A stretch of 64,000 nt of DNA from positions 1 through 64,000 of the forward strand of contig JAKSTG010000003.1 in the NCBI GenBank assembly GCA_024402695.1. Reading direction: 5' to 3'. A program made the translations under genes and the position numbers. The notes beneath the pieces were generated by a model. That model ran no database searches. It was not told the DNA's origin and saw only the letters and a program-made list of their open reading frames with translations. Each line of letters starts with the position of its first letter. The first letter of the stretch is position 1. This DNA is from Treponema sp. Lineage in GTDB: Bacteria; Spirochaetota; Spirochaetia; Treponematales; Treponemataceae. Below, in pieces: positions 20,093 through 29,900 of this stretch.

Positions 20093-21460
20093 ATGATTGA
20101 TAACGAACTTGTAGAAGACTATAAAAAATTCCTCAGCGAAGCAAAAACTGAAAGAGAATGTGTTGCCAAAATTATCGAAAAGGCAGAAGCCTGGGGCTAT
20201 AAAAATATTGACGACAAGAAAAAGCTTAAGAAGGGTGATAAGGTTTATGCCGTAAAAATGAACAAGGCAATCGCTCTCTTCAATATTGGCTCAGAATCTC
20301 TTGAGAAGGGAATGAACATTCTTGGTGCTCATATCGATTCGCCACGTCTGGATGCAAAACAGAATCCTCTTTATGAAAAAGACAACATCACATATTTGAA
20401 TACTCACTATTATGGCGGTATCAAAAAATATCAGTGGACAGCACTTCCTCTTGCTATTCACGGAGTTGTCTGTAAGACAGACGGTTCTGTATTAAACGTT
20501 GTGATTGGTGAAGATGAAGACGATCCAGTTTTCTGTATCTCTGATATTCTTCCTCATCTTGCACAGGACCAGATGGCTGGTAAGGCATCTGATATTATCA
20601 AGGGAGAAGACCTTGATGTTATTGTAGGACTTAACACACCTAAAACAAAAACTGAAAAAGCAGAGAAAGACGATAAAGCCAAGGCAGAAAAAAAGGAAAA
20701 GGATCCTGGAAAGAAAATCATCCTTAAACTTCTGAATGAAAAATACGGAATTGAAGAAGCTGATTTCCAGTCTGCAGAACTTGAAATTGTTCCAGCAGGA
20801 CGCGCCCGCGACCTGGGAATTGACCGTGCACAGATCCTTTCTTATGGACAGGATGACCGCTCATGTGCTTTCACTTCTTTGAAAGCTATGCTTGAAGTTC
20901 CTGCAGGAAAAAGAACAACCTGTTGTCTTTGTGTAGATAAGGAAGAAATTGGAAGTGTAGGTGCAACCGGTATGGCTTCTTTCCTTTTTGAAAACATGAT
21001 TTCTGAAGTTGTTGCAAAATCGGAAAAGAATTATTCAGAACTTATCGTAAAACGCTGTCTTGCAAATTCGAACATGCTTTCAAGTGATGTAAACAGTGCT
21101 TACGATCCTATGAACGCCGGACTTTATGACAAAGAAAACTCTTCTTTCCTCGGAGGCGGCGTAGTCTTCAACAAATATACAGGAAGCCGCGGAAAGAGCG
21201 GAGCAAGTGATGCAAATCCTGAGTTTGTAGCAAAACTTCGCGGATGCATGGATAAAGCTGGAGTAAAATATCAGATGGCCGAACTTGGTAAAGTTGACCA
21301 GGGCGGTGGCGGAACAATCGCTTACCATGCCGCACGCTATGGAATGAATGTTATCGATGCCGGAGTTGCAGTTTTGAGTATGCACGCACCCTGGGAAATC
21401 ACTTCAAAGGAAGATATTACCCAGGCTTATGAGTGCTACAAAGCATTCCTGAAGATTTAG
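20093..21460 (+). CDS. M18 family aminopeptidase
   Basis: A 455-residue cytoplasmic dizinc aminopeptidase of the aspartyl aminopeptidase (M18) family. Metal and catalytic motifs seen are GAHIDSPRLD, QDDRSCAFTSL, CVDKEEIGSVG and the C-terminal LSMHAPWEI with the last metal His. A Lys/Glu-rich insert at about residues 183-205 (KTEKAEKDDKAKAEKKEKD) is unusual and probably a surface loop. AAAGGATGGG precedes the ATG. A terminator for this gene lies inside the end of the convergent neighbour. Confidence 0.92.
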   Translation: MIDNELVEDYKKFLSEAKTERECVAKIIEKAEAWGYKNIDDKKKLKKGDKVYAVKMNKAIALFNIGSESLEKGMNILGAHIDSPRLDAKQNPLYEKDNITYLNTHYYGGIKKYQWTALPLAIHGVVCKTDGSVLNVVIGEDEDDPVFCISDILPHLAQDQMAGKASDIIKGEDLDVIVGLNTPKTKTEKAEKDDKAKAEKKEKDPGKKIILKLLNEKYGIEEADFQSAELEIVPAGRARDLGIDRAQILSYGQDDRSCAFTSLKAMLEVPAGKRTTCCLCVDKEEIGSVGATGMASFLFENMISEVVAKSEKNYSELIVKRCLANSNMLSSDVNSAYDPMNAGLYDKENSSFLGGGVVFNKYTGSRGKSGASDANPEFVAKLRGCMDKAGVKYQMAELGKVDQGGGGTIAYHAARYGMNVIDAGVAVLSMHAPWEITSKEDITQAYECYKAFLKI

Positions 21461-21466
21461 TCGGAG

Positions 21467-22333
21467 TTATTCCAGAATAAGACCATCAAAGGCGGGCTCA
21501 ACAGTTCCGCCTTTTTTTATTGTCTTTTCAAGATTTGGAAAAGAGGAGATGTTTTCCGAAATCCATTGCTTGCAGCCTTCATGGCTTGATTCATGACAAA
21601 GGTGAGTAAGCCAGGTATGACGTGCGTTAATTTTATCGGCAACGTGAAGAGCCTCTTCAAAAGAGAAGTGGGTAGAGTGAGTGCGAACTCGAAGTCCGTC
21701 AATTACAAGGTGGTCAATTTTTTTGAAAGACTGAAGAAGCTTTACAGAAGAGTGGGGCATGGAACTTACATCTGTAAGATATGCAAAAGTTTTGCTTCCT
21801 TTCTGAATTACGTAACCGGTTGTTTTTAGTGTTCCGTGCATCATAGGAATTGGAACAATTTTAAGTCCGTCAATTTCCAGCGGATGTTCTTTATCGTAGG
21901 AATTTGTGGAATTCAGTTTTACAAGGGCGCGTCCGCCTCCCTGAATTACAGGCTTGAAAAGGTAATCAAAACGGAACTTGAAGTCTTTAATAGTTCCCGG
22001 GTTTGCGTAAATGTTCAGTGGCTCAACAGTCTTTTTTTTAGGATCATCTTTAGAACGCAGGCAGGCGAAAACCCGAAGGTCGTCAATGCCGTGAAGGTGG
22101 TCTGCATGGCTGTGGGTAAGCAGAACAGAATTGATATGTTTTACCTGATGCTTAATGCACTGGATGCGGAATTCTGGACCGCAGTCTATGAGAACATTTG
22201 TTTTTTTGTCGGAAATTAAAACAGAACTTCTAAGGCGCTGGTCACGGGAATCTGTGGAAGAGCAGACTGCACAGTCACAGCCAATGACCGGAATACCGTG
22301 GCTTGTCCCTGTTCCAAGAAATGTGAGTTTCAT
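21467..22333 (-). CDS. PhnP-like metallo-beta-lactamase-fold hydrolase
   Basis: A 288-residue MBL-fold protein. The N-terminus MKLTFLGTGTSHGIPVIGC and the following CAVCSS cysteines match the PhnP/RNase Z-like branch, and LLTHSHADHLHGIDDLR is the metal motif. Further His (MMHGTLKTTGYV) and the Asp in AYLTDVSSM complete the metal site; THLCHESSHEG is at the C-terminus. PhnP is a cyclic ribose phosphodiesterase, but no phn genes are present, so the substrate is open. It follows parB by 15 bases and is probably cotranscribed with parAB. Confidence 0.85.
   Translation of the reverse strand: MKLTFLGTGTSHGIPVIGCDCAVCSSTDSRDQRLRSSVLISDKKTNVLIDCGPEFRIQCIKHQVKHINSVLLTHSHADHLHGIDDLRVFACLRSKDDPKKKTVEPLNIYANPGTIKDFKFRFDYLFKPVIQGGGRALVKLNSTNSYDKEHPLEIDGLKIVPIPMMHGTLKTTGYVIQKGSKTFAYLTDVSSMPHSSVKLLQSFKKIDHLVIDGLRVRTHSTHFSFEEALHVADKINARHTWLTHLCHESSHEGCKQWISENISSFPNLEKTIKKGGTVEPAFDGLILE
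21488..21518 (+). terminator. Terminator of the M18 gene embedded in a convergent CDS
   Basis: AAAGGCGG (21488-21495) pairs with CCGCCTTT (21507-21514) and continues into seven T residues on the plus strand. It lies 28 bases after the M18 stop but within the 3' coding end of the minus-strand metallohydrolase gene. Confidence 0.8.
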
Positions 22334-22348
22334 AAGCGCCTGAAGATT

Positions 22349-23314
22349 TTATTTGCTGCCGATAATTACGTTGTAAATTCTGTCCAGGTCTGCACGGCTG
22401 GTGTATTCAATTTCGAGAACACCTTTTTCCATTGTTCCTTTAAGATTTACATTTTTGATACCGAAAACATTTTTTACTTCCTGTTCAAAGTGCTGGATGT
22501 CTGCATCTTTTTTTGTAGTTTTCTTTTTCGGATCATCTTTTTTTGCGGCACGGCCACCGTTGTTGTATGTTTCTGCAAGGTTTTCTGCTTCGCGAACCGA
22601 CACACCGTTGTTTTTGATTTTTTCAAAAAGTACGCGGCGGTCTGCGTCATTCTTTACACTCAGGATTGCACGGGCATGACCTGCTGTAAGAATGCCAGAA
22701 ACCAGAGCCTGCTGCATGTCTTCAGGAAGTTTCAGAAGACGGATTGCATTGGCAACTGTTGAACGGTTTTTACCAACGCGTTTTGCAACTTCATCCTGGT
22801 TCAAATCGCCAAGCTGGATAAGGTTGTAGTAAGCCTGAGCTTCTTCGATTGGGTTCAGGTCTGCGCGCTGGATATTTTCAATAAGTGCAACTTCAAGTTT
22901 TTTGAAGTCGTCGTATTTGCGAAGTGAAACTGGAACTTTGTCTACACCAGCAATAAGGGAAGCGCGGGTACGGCGTTCACCGGCAATGATGTAGAAAGTT
23001 GTTGGGTCATACTGTTCAATGATGATTGGTTCAAGAACCCCATTGATTTTGATGGAAGCGGCAAGTTCTTCAAGAGCTTCCTGATCGAAATCAGTACGAG
23101 GCTGCTTTGGATTTGGTTTAAGAAGTTTTGGATCAATCCAAAGAGTTCCGTTGTCGTCTACAGTAATCTGTTCAGGAATGTTGCTGGCTTTAGTTGTAGT
23201 CTTTTTGATGATGCTTTCAGCAGAGGCGTTTCCACCAAGTCCTGTTGCTTTTGAGCCTGCCGGAGCACCCATAAGTGCGTCCAGGCCTTTTCCTAATCCG
23301 GTTGTTTTAGCCAC
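22349..23314 (-). CDS. parB: Chromosome-partitioning protein ParB
   Basis: A 321-residue ParB/Spo0J CTPase that loads at parS and spreads to organise the origin. It has the CTP-binding GERRTRAS motif, ALIENIQRADLNPIEEA, and the helix-turn-helix (NQDEVAKRVGKNRSTVANAIRLLKLP, given in part), plus a C-terminal dimerisation domain. The start is GTG at 23314 inside the end of parA, with GAAGAGG upstream, giving an eight-base overlap. A Lys-rich linker (KKDDPKKKTTKKD) precedes the dimer domain. No perfect parS site is visible in the window. Confidence 0.96.
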   Translation of the reverse strand: MAKTTGLGKGLDALMGAPAGSKATGLGGNASAESIIKKTTTKASNIPEQITVDDNGTLWIDPKLLKPNPKQPRTDFDQEALEELAASIKINGVLEPIIIEQYDPTTFYIIAGERRTRASLIAGVDKVPVSLRKYDDFKKLEVALIENIQRADLNPIEEAQAYYNLIQLGDLNQDEVAKRVGKNRSTVANAIRLLKLPEDMQQALVSGILTAGHARAILSVKNDADRRVLFEKIKNNGVSVREAENLAETYNNGGRAAKKDDPKKKTTKKDADIQHFEQEVKNVFGIKNVNLKGTMEKGVLEIEYTSRADLDRIYNVIIGSK

Positions 23315-24071
23315 GGCGAATCACCTCTTCTGCAAGTTTTTCGTAACTACGGGCACCAGTACAATCCGGGTCGTATTTACAGATAGGAAGTCCGTGTGAT
23401 GGGGCTTCGGAAAGTCTTACGTTTCTTGGGATGATTGTGTTGAAAACAACATCCTTGAAGTAACCTTTAACCTGAAGAATAACGTCCTGTGCAAGACGTG
23501 TACGGCTGTCGAACATTGTGAAGAAGATTCCGCCGATTGTAAGGTTAGGATTAAAGGTATTCTGAACTTTTTCTACAGTTTGCAGGAGGAGGGTAATTCC
23601 TTCCAGTGCGAAGTATTCACACTGCATAGGTACCATTACTGTATCTGCGGCAACAAGTCCGTTGAGGGTAAGAATTCCAAGGCTAGGAGGGCAGTCGATA
23701 AGAATGTAATCGTAAATTTCTTTTAATGGAGCCAGGGCATTTTTAAGGAAGAATTCGCGGTTTTCCTGATCAATCAGTTCGACTGCGGCACCGGCCAGGT
23801 CAAGACTTGCGCTGATGGCATCAAGGTTAGGGATAGGCGAGTGTTTTACTGCCTGTTCTGGTTCAACAAGACCAGCCATAAGTTCATAAACTGTAGGCTT
23901 TTCTTTGTCTACGCCAACCCCAGTAGACATGTTTCCCTGTGAGTCGAAATCGACCAGCAGTACTTTTTTCCCGGCCAACGCAATGTATGCACCGATATTG
24001 ATGGCAGAAGTTGTTTTTCCAACCCCACCTTTCTGATTAACAAATACGATAGACTTACCCATAAAGTTCAT
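23307..24071 (-). CDS. parA: Chromosome-partitioning ATPase ParA (Soj)
   Basis: A 254-residue ParA-type Walker ATPase that moves or positions the origin with ParB. The deviant Walker A NQKGGVGKTTSAINIG, Walker A' DFDSQGNMSTG and DYILIDCPPSLG are clear. The ATG at 24071 or the one at 24062 (MGKSIVF) could be the start; neither has a strong ribosome binding site. Unlike in many bacteria, rsmG (gidB) is not adjacent but lies 10 kb away. Confidence 0.96.
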   Translation of the reverse strand: MNFMGKSIVFVNQKGGVGKTTSAINIGAYIALAGKKVLLVDFDSQGNMSTGVGVDKEKPTVYELMAGLVEPEQAVKHSPIPNLDAISASLDLAGAAVELIDQENREFFLKNALAPLKEIYDYILIDCPPSLGILTLNGLVAADTVMVPMQCEYFALEGITLLLQTVEKVQNTFNPNLTIGGIFFTMFDSRTRLAQDVILQVKGYFKDVVFNTIIPRNVRLSEAPSHGLPICKYDPDCTGARSYEKLAEEVIRRG

Positions 24072-24158
24072 TTTATCAGTTTTTCATGAGTTAGTATAGA
24101 AGAATATTGTGGAGCCTTAATGCTCTTTCTGCTGGTGGTAGATGAAGGAAAATGATGA

Positions 24159-24164
24159 TATATT
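24159..24164 (+). promoter_or_regulatory. -10 box of the methyltransferase gene, probably leaderless
   Basis: TATATT ends six bases before the ATG at 24171. No Shine-Dalgarno lies in range and the -35 is poor. Confidence 0.4.
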
Positions 24165-24170
24165 GTTAGT

Positions 24171-25379
24171 ATGATATTTTCCGTTTCCTTTTCAAAACCG
24201 GTATCAAACGTAGCCGAAATTCTAGAAAAACCTTACAAAAAAATCAGAATCCGACTGGATACCGCTTCTTCCATGGATTCCAGATATTTCTGCGAAATGT
24301 TCACAGAAAAACAGGTTTTTCACAGGAAAATGACAGAAGCCGAAGTTACCGGATTTATTGAAAATCACGCGGGAAAAACCTTCAAAAACTGCGTTGTCCG
24401 CACAGAAGGAAAGGAAATAACATATCTTTCCAACAAGAAAGGGAAAATCACAAAGCTGGAAAAGCCTCTGCATCAGAGCGATGTGCCTGAAAAAGGCGCT
24501 TTTACCGGTGGAACTGCAACTCAGCGCCTTTTGAGTGCCGGAAAAAAGAAAAATTATCTGCTTCCTGAAGGAAATCCGGTTCCGTTCCTGGTATTGACCG
24601 GCGTAATGACAGCTGAAGGAAAGGTGATTTCATCAAAATATGACAAATTCCGCCAGATAAACCGTTTTCTGGAGTTTATAAATGATGTTCTGCCTGAAGT
24701 AATCAAGGGAAAGGCAGAGGGGGATCCTGTCCGCATTGCTGATTTCGGCTGCGGTAAAAGCTACCTTACTTTTGCCGTTCACTATCTGCTTTCTGAAGTC
24801 CGCCATATTCCATGTGAAATTGAAGGTCTGGATTTGAAAAAAGATGTAATTGATTACTGCAATAAAATCGCCGGAGATCTTAAGCTGGAAGGAATCCGCT
24901 TTTCTACAGGGGACATTTCTGCCTATTCAGGAGAAAAAAGCCCTGACATTGTAATCACACTGCATGCCTGTGATACCGCTACAGATTTTGCCCTTAAATA
25001 TGCCGTCGAAAAGAATGCAAAGGCCATTTTAAGTGTGCCTTGCTGCCAGCATGAAGTGAATTTTCAGATTCAGGATACAATGAAAAAAGACTCGGGAGAT
25101 CAACCCGCAGCTCTGGAACCTTTTGAACCACTTTTGAAATGGGGAATCCTCCGTGAAAAATTCGCATCTCTTGTAACAGATGCTCTTCGCGGTGAATATC
25201 TTGAAGTAAACGGATATTCAGTTCAGATGCTGGAATTCATCGATATGGAACATACTCCTAAAAACATCCTTATCAGGGCAGTGCGAAAAGGGGCTGGAAA
25301 CAGGGAAGAGTCTTTGAATCAGGCTCAGGCTTTGTCCGGGGCTTTGGGAATCAAACCGGAAATCATGAAGAATCTCTAA
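24171..25379 (+). CDS. SAM-dependent methyltransferase (Methyltransf_32/GSTCD-like)
   Basis: A 402-residue class I methyltransferase. The SAM-binding motif I is VRIADFGCGKSYLTFA near residue 186, an acidic residue follows in EGLDLKKD, and VITLHACDTATDFAL and ILSVPCCQHEV are hallmarks of the domain also found in eukaryotic GSTCD and related proteins. The N-terminal 180 residues have no domain I can name. The substrate is unknown, possibly RNA by analogy with nearby clades. It is transcribed away from parA and has a -10 box six bases before the start. Confidence 0.8.
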   Translation: MIFSVSFSKPVSNVAEILEKPYKKIRIRLDTASSMDSRYFCEMFTEKQVFHRKMTEAEVTGFIENHAGKTFKNCVVRTEGKEITYLSNKKGKITKLEKPLHQSDVPEKGAFTGGTATQRLLSAGKKKNYLLPEGNPVPFLVLTGVMTAEGKVISSKYDKFRQINRFLEFINDVLPEVIKGKAEGDPVRIADFGCGKSYLTFAVHYLLSEVRHIPCEIEGLDLKKDVIDYCNKIAGDLKLEGIRFSTGDISAYSGEKSPDIVITLHACDTATDFALKYAVEKNAKAILSVPCCQHEVNFQIQDTMKKDSGDQPAALEPFEPLLKWGILREKFASLVTDALRGEYLEVNGYSVQMLEFIDMEHTPKNILIRAVRKGAGNREESLNQAQALSGALGIKPEIMKNL

Positions 25380-25430
25380 AATAACAAATTTTTGGAGTAA
25401 ATCCTTATAAATATTCTGTTCAGTTTCTGT

Positions 25431-25458
25431 TTGTAAGGAACGAGTTCTGGTTTATTCT
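25431..25458 (+). promoter_or_regulatory. Promoter of the GH43 gene, probably leaderless
   Basis: TTGTAA (25431-25436), a 16-base spacer and TATTCT (25453-25458), six bases ahead of the ATG at 25465. No ribosome binding site is visible. Confidence 0.5.
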
Positions 25459-25464
25459 TAGGAT

Positions 25465-26856
25465 ATGGAAAAAATCAAGTCTCTTTCAGAACAGTTTAAG
25501 TCTGATATCAATGCAAATCCTATTTCTGATCAGTGGTTTTGCGCAGATCCTACAGCTGTGGAATTTGAAGGCCGCCTTTATGTTTACGGAACCAATGACC
25601 ACCAGCAGTATGAAAAAACAGAAAAAAATACATACGAAGTAATCAAATCTTTCCAGGTTTTCTCTACAGATGATATGGTGAACTGGCGTTATGAAGGAAT
25701 TGTTGATGTTGAATCCATAGCTCCCTGGGTTTACGCTGCCTGGGCTCCTTCAATCTGTAAAAGAGTAGAGGAAGACGGACTAACCCATTTCTATCTTTAT
25801 TTTTCAAACAGCGGATACGGCGTTGGTGTGCTTACAGCAACAAATCCCCTTGGTCCATGGACTAGTCCTTTAGACAGATCGATTGTAGATCAGAAAACTC
25901 CTGGTCTGGAAGGGGTACCGGCACCTTTTGATCCTGGAGTTTGCATTGACGACAAGGGGACAGGCTGGCTTACTTTCGGTGGCGGAACCAACGGAAGCGA
26001 TGCAATGCCAGGCACTATGCGAATTGTAAGACTTGGGAAAGACATGGTTTCCCTTGATTCAGAAATTGTACCGATTAAGGCGCCTTATTCTTTTGAGGCA
26101 AGTGAACTGAACTTCATCAACGGAACCTATGTTTATACTTTCAATTCTAACTGGGTTGAACGCTCTGAATGGACTCTGGAGGCGCCTAAATCTACCAGCT
26201 GTTCCATGTGCTATATGACAACAAAAACTCCTCTGGATACCGATTCCTGGGTGTATGAGGATGATTATTTTTCAAATCCTGGCCTTTTCGGCATGGAATA
26301 TTCCAATAACCATACCCATTACGAGAAATTCAACGGAAAATGGTATCTTTTTTACCATGCCATGATCCTTCAGAAGTCCTTTGGTTCAGAAGGAGGATTC
26401 AGAAGCCTTTGTGTGAATGAACTTGAGGTGGACGAAAAGAAGGTGAAAATCAATCGTTGTACAGGGAACTATAAAGGTGTTTCCGCAATCAAGAATCATG
26501 ATGTAAGAGAAATAACTCCTTTTTCCGAGATTTTCAATTCTCGCGAAATCAGCTTTGAAAGAAATGAAGAATCAGGCCTTATGGCTGTGTCGGGAGACGT
26601 AGACGGAGCCTGGCTGCAGCTAAAAAACGGGGATTTTGGAAGCGGCTGCACAAAACTTTCGGCTATTGTAAAAGGAAAGGGGAAAATCACTTTCCGAAAG
26701 GATTCTCTTGAAGGAAAAATAATCGGAGTGATTCAGGGAAAAGGCGAAACATTTGAGAAGGTTGAGACCGTCCTTGAGGAGGAAATAAAAGGCATTCATA
26801 ACCTTCTGATTGTTTTTGAGGGGAATATCCTTGGAGACAGCTACAGTTTTCAGTAA
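25465..26856 (+). CDS. Family 43 glycoside hydrolase (cytoplasmic)
   Basis: A 463-residue five-bladed beta-propeller glycosidase, probably an arabinofuranosidase or xylosidase acting on imported oligosaccharides since there is no signal peptide. The catalytic base lies in WFCADPTAV, a transition-state Asp in APFDPGVCIDD, and the general acid in SFEASELNFING. The last 100 residues (to GIHNLLIVFEGN) resemble the end of a CBM6-like beta-sandwich. It stands alone, without transporter or LacI gene beside it. A long hairpin follows its stop. Confidence 0.88.
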   Translation: MEKIKSLSEQFKSDINANPISDQWFCADPTAVEFEGRLYVYGTNDHQQYEKTEKNTYEVIKSFQVFSTDDMVNWRYEGIVDVESIAPWVYAAWAPSICKRVEEDGLTHFYLYFSNSGYGVGVLTATNPLGPWTSPLDRSIVDQKTPGLEGVPAPFDPGVCIDDKGTGWLTFGGGTNGSDAMPGTMRIVRLGKDMVSLDSEIVPIKAPYSFEASELNFINGTYVYTFNSNWVERSEWTLEAPKSTSCSMCYMTTKTPLDTDSWVYEDDYFSNPGLFGMEYSNNHTHYEKFNGKWYLFYHAMILQKSFGSEGGFRSLCVNELEVDEKKVKINRCTGNYKGVSAIKNHDVREITPFSEIFNSREISFERNEESGLMAVSGDVDGAWLQLKNGDFGSGCTKLSAIVKGKGKITFRKDSLEGKIIGVIQGKGETFEKVETVLEEEIKGIHNLLIVFEGNILGDSYSFQ

Positions 26857-26883
26857 TTTTCTATAATAACTGACATTTATAGT

Positions 26884-26944
26884 AAAAAAACGTCCTTTAT
26901 GTTAAGATATTAGAGAATTTATCTTATTTAAAGGACGTTTTTTT
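26884..26944 (+). promoter_or_regulatory. 16-bp stem-loop with T tract abutting the next start codon
   Basis: A perfect 16-bp stem joins 26884-26899 (A7 then CGTCCTTTA) to 26929-26944 (TAAAGGACG then T7). Inside, AAGAT (26904-26908) pairs with ATCTT (26921-26925). It is a good terminator for GH43, yet its 3' arm carries the AAAGGA ribosome binding site of the following gene and ends one base before that ATG. A TATCTT at 26920-26925 might instead start a short transcript that lacks the 5' arm. A TATAAT at 26862-26867 would give a transcript with the whole hairpin. Confidence 0.7.
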
Positions 26945-26945
26945 T

Positions 26946-29900
26946 ATGACCGAAAACAATGTTGTCCCTCTTCGTGTTGGTATTGATGTTGGTTCAACAA
27001 CTGTAAAAATCGCAATCCTTGATGACAGTGATAAACTTATTTATTCTGACTATCAGAGACACCGTGCAGACATTCGCAGCACAATTATTAATGTTGTAAA
27101 GAAAGCACTTAACGATATTGAAACAAAAATCCCTGCAGGCAAAGACCAGACTCTTTCTGTAAAAGTTACCGGTTCCGGAGGTCTTTCCGTTTCCCAGTGG
27201 TTGAACATTCCTTTTATTCAGGAAGTTATTGCCGCTACTACTGCAGTAAAGAAAATAATCCCACAGACTGATGTTGTAATCGAACTTGGTGGCGAAGACG
27301 CCAAGATCACATATTTTAAAGGCGGTGTTGAACAGCGCATGAACGGTACCTGTGCCGGTGGTACAGGCGCCTTCATCGACCAGATGGCCGCTCTTCTTGA
27401 AACTGATGCTGGCGGATTGAACAAACTTGCCGCCGACATGAATCAGATTTATCCGATTGCTGCCCGCTGTGGTGTATTTGCAAAAACCGACGTACAGCCT
27501 TTGATTAACGAAGGCGCCCGCCGCGAAGATATTGCGGCCTCTATTTTCCAGGCAGTTGTAAGCCAGACTATTTCGGGGCTGGCCTGCGGTAAACCTATTC
27601 GCGGCAACGTAGCCTTCCTGGGGGGACCTCTCCACTTCCTGGATCAGCTCCGCGTACGCTTTATTGAAACACTTAAGCTTAAAGATGATGAAATAATCAT
27701 TCCTGATAATTCAGAAGTTTTTGTTGCTATGGGATCTGCCTTCAGTGCTGAACGTAAATTCAAAAATGAAGACGGAACAGATTATGTATTCCCGACAATC
27801 GAAAGTTTCAGAAACTCTCTTTCAAATCTTGTTGGTGCCGAACTTCAGGAAGTTCAGCGTCTTGAGCCGCTTTTCAAAAATCAGGCCGAACTTGATGAGT
27901 TTTCAATCCGCCATGAAGAACAGGTTGCAAAACGAGGCGACTTAAGCCGAACACATGGTCCTGTTTTCCTTGGGCTGGATTCCGGTTCAACTACTACAAA
28001 GGCGGTCCTTGTAGATAAAGAGGGAAGAATCCTTTGGGATTTCTATTCTCACAACCAGGGAAATCCTGTTGAACTTGCAGTAAAAGTTATGAAAGATCTT
28101 TATGCTCTTCTTCCAGAAGACTGTTATATTGGACGTGCCGTTTCAACCGGTTACGGTGAAGCTCTTTTCCAGGCTGCCTTCGGAGTTGATGCCGGTGAAG
28201 TTGAAACAATCACTCATTACCGTGCCGCTGACTTCTTCGTTCCTGGTGTAGAATTCCTTCTGGACATTGGCGGTCAGGACATGAAGTGTCTTCGCATGAA
28301 GGACGGTGCCATCGTAAGCATTCAGCTGAACGAAGCCTGTTCCTCTGGTTGTGGTTCCTTCCTTGATAACTTTGCCCGTACTATGGGTATGGATATCCGC
28401 GAGTTCAGTAAAATCGCCCTTATGGCAGAAAAACCTGTAGACCTGGGAAGCCGTTGTACTGTATTCATGAACAGTCGTGTTAAACAGGCACAGAAAGAAG
28501 GTGCCTCTGTAGCAGATATTTCTGCAGGTCTTTCATACTCCGTAATCAAGAACGCTCTGTTCAAAGTTATTAAGCTTCGTAAAGCAAGTGACATCGGTAC
28601 AAAGGTTGTTGTTCAGGGGGGTACTTTCAATAACGATGCTGTTCTTCGTGCCTTTGAAAAAATCGCCGGTGTTCAGGTATTCCGTCCTGATGTTGCAGGT
28701 CTTATGGGTGCTTACGGTTCGGCTCTTATTGCTTACGACCAGTGGCGTGACCTTACAGCTCCAAAACCTGGTGAACCGGAAGATACAGTTCACGATGTAA
28801 GATCTGGAATCGCAACACTTAAAGATCTTGAAAACTTCAAAGTTGAACTGGACCTCCGCCGCTGCGGAAAATGTCAGAACAACTGTATGCTTACAATCAA
28901 TACTTTCACAACTCCTGAAGCAAAACGCCGTTTTATTACAGGAAACCGTTGTGAACGTGGTGCTGATCTTGATGATGATGTTCAGATTGTTGATGCATCA
29001 AACAAGGCAAACACTGGCATTGAAGAAGCAACAGAAGAAATGCCAAACCTCTTTGAATGGAAAAATAAGAGACTCTTCGGCTATGTTCCACGTAAACCTG
29101 AAGATGCTCCAATGGGTGATGTAGGTATTCCTCGTGTTCTGAACATGTACGAAAACTATCCTCTGTGGTTTACCTTCTTTGATGAACTGGGATTCCGTGT
29201 TCGTCTGAGTATGCGTTCAAGCCGCAAGGTTTACGAAAAAGGATTGGAATCAATTCCTTCAGAATCCGTTTGTTACCCTGGAAAAATTACTCACGGTCAT
29301 GTAGAAAGTCTTCTTCAGGCCGGATGTAAATTCATTTTCTATCCTTGTGCTCCATACGAACAGAAGGAAGATTCAGGTGCCGGAAACCACTACAACTGTC
29401 CAATCGTAACTTCATATCCTGAAGTTCTCAGAAATAATATCGATGCTCTTCGCCAGGACGATTCAATTCTTTACATGAATCCGTTCCTTCCAATCTATGA
29501 CAAACCTAGACTTGCAGAACGCCTTTATGAAGAAATGCACAAGCATTTTCCAAGCCTCACAAAGGAACAGATCAATTCTGCTGTTGATAAAGCTTGGGCA
29601 GAACAGGAAAAATTCCGTGAAGATGTAAGAAAGCAGGGGGAAGAAGCCCTTGAAAAAATGATTCGCAACAGTGCCCAGGGTATTGTTCTTGCAGGTCGTC
29701 CATATCACCTGGATCCGGAAATTAACCACGGTATTCCAGAAATGATCAATGGTCTTGGTCTTGCTGTATTTACAGAAGACTCTGTTGCTCATCTTGGAAA
29801 AATTGAAAGACCACTCCGCATTATTGACCAGTGGACTTACCACAACCGTCTGTACCGTGCCGCCCAGTTCGTTTCTGAAATGCCGGCTCTGGAACTGGTT

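Noticed and set aside
20640-20710. Lys/Glu-rich stretch in the M18 gene as a frameshift or repeat expansion
   Set aside because: The frame is intact on both sides and the motif residues of M18 continue after it; it is best read as an inserted surface loop.
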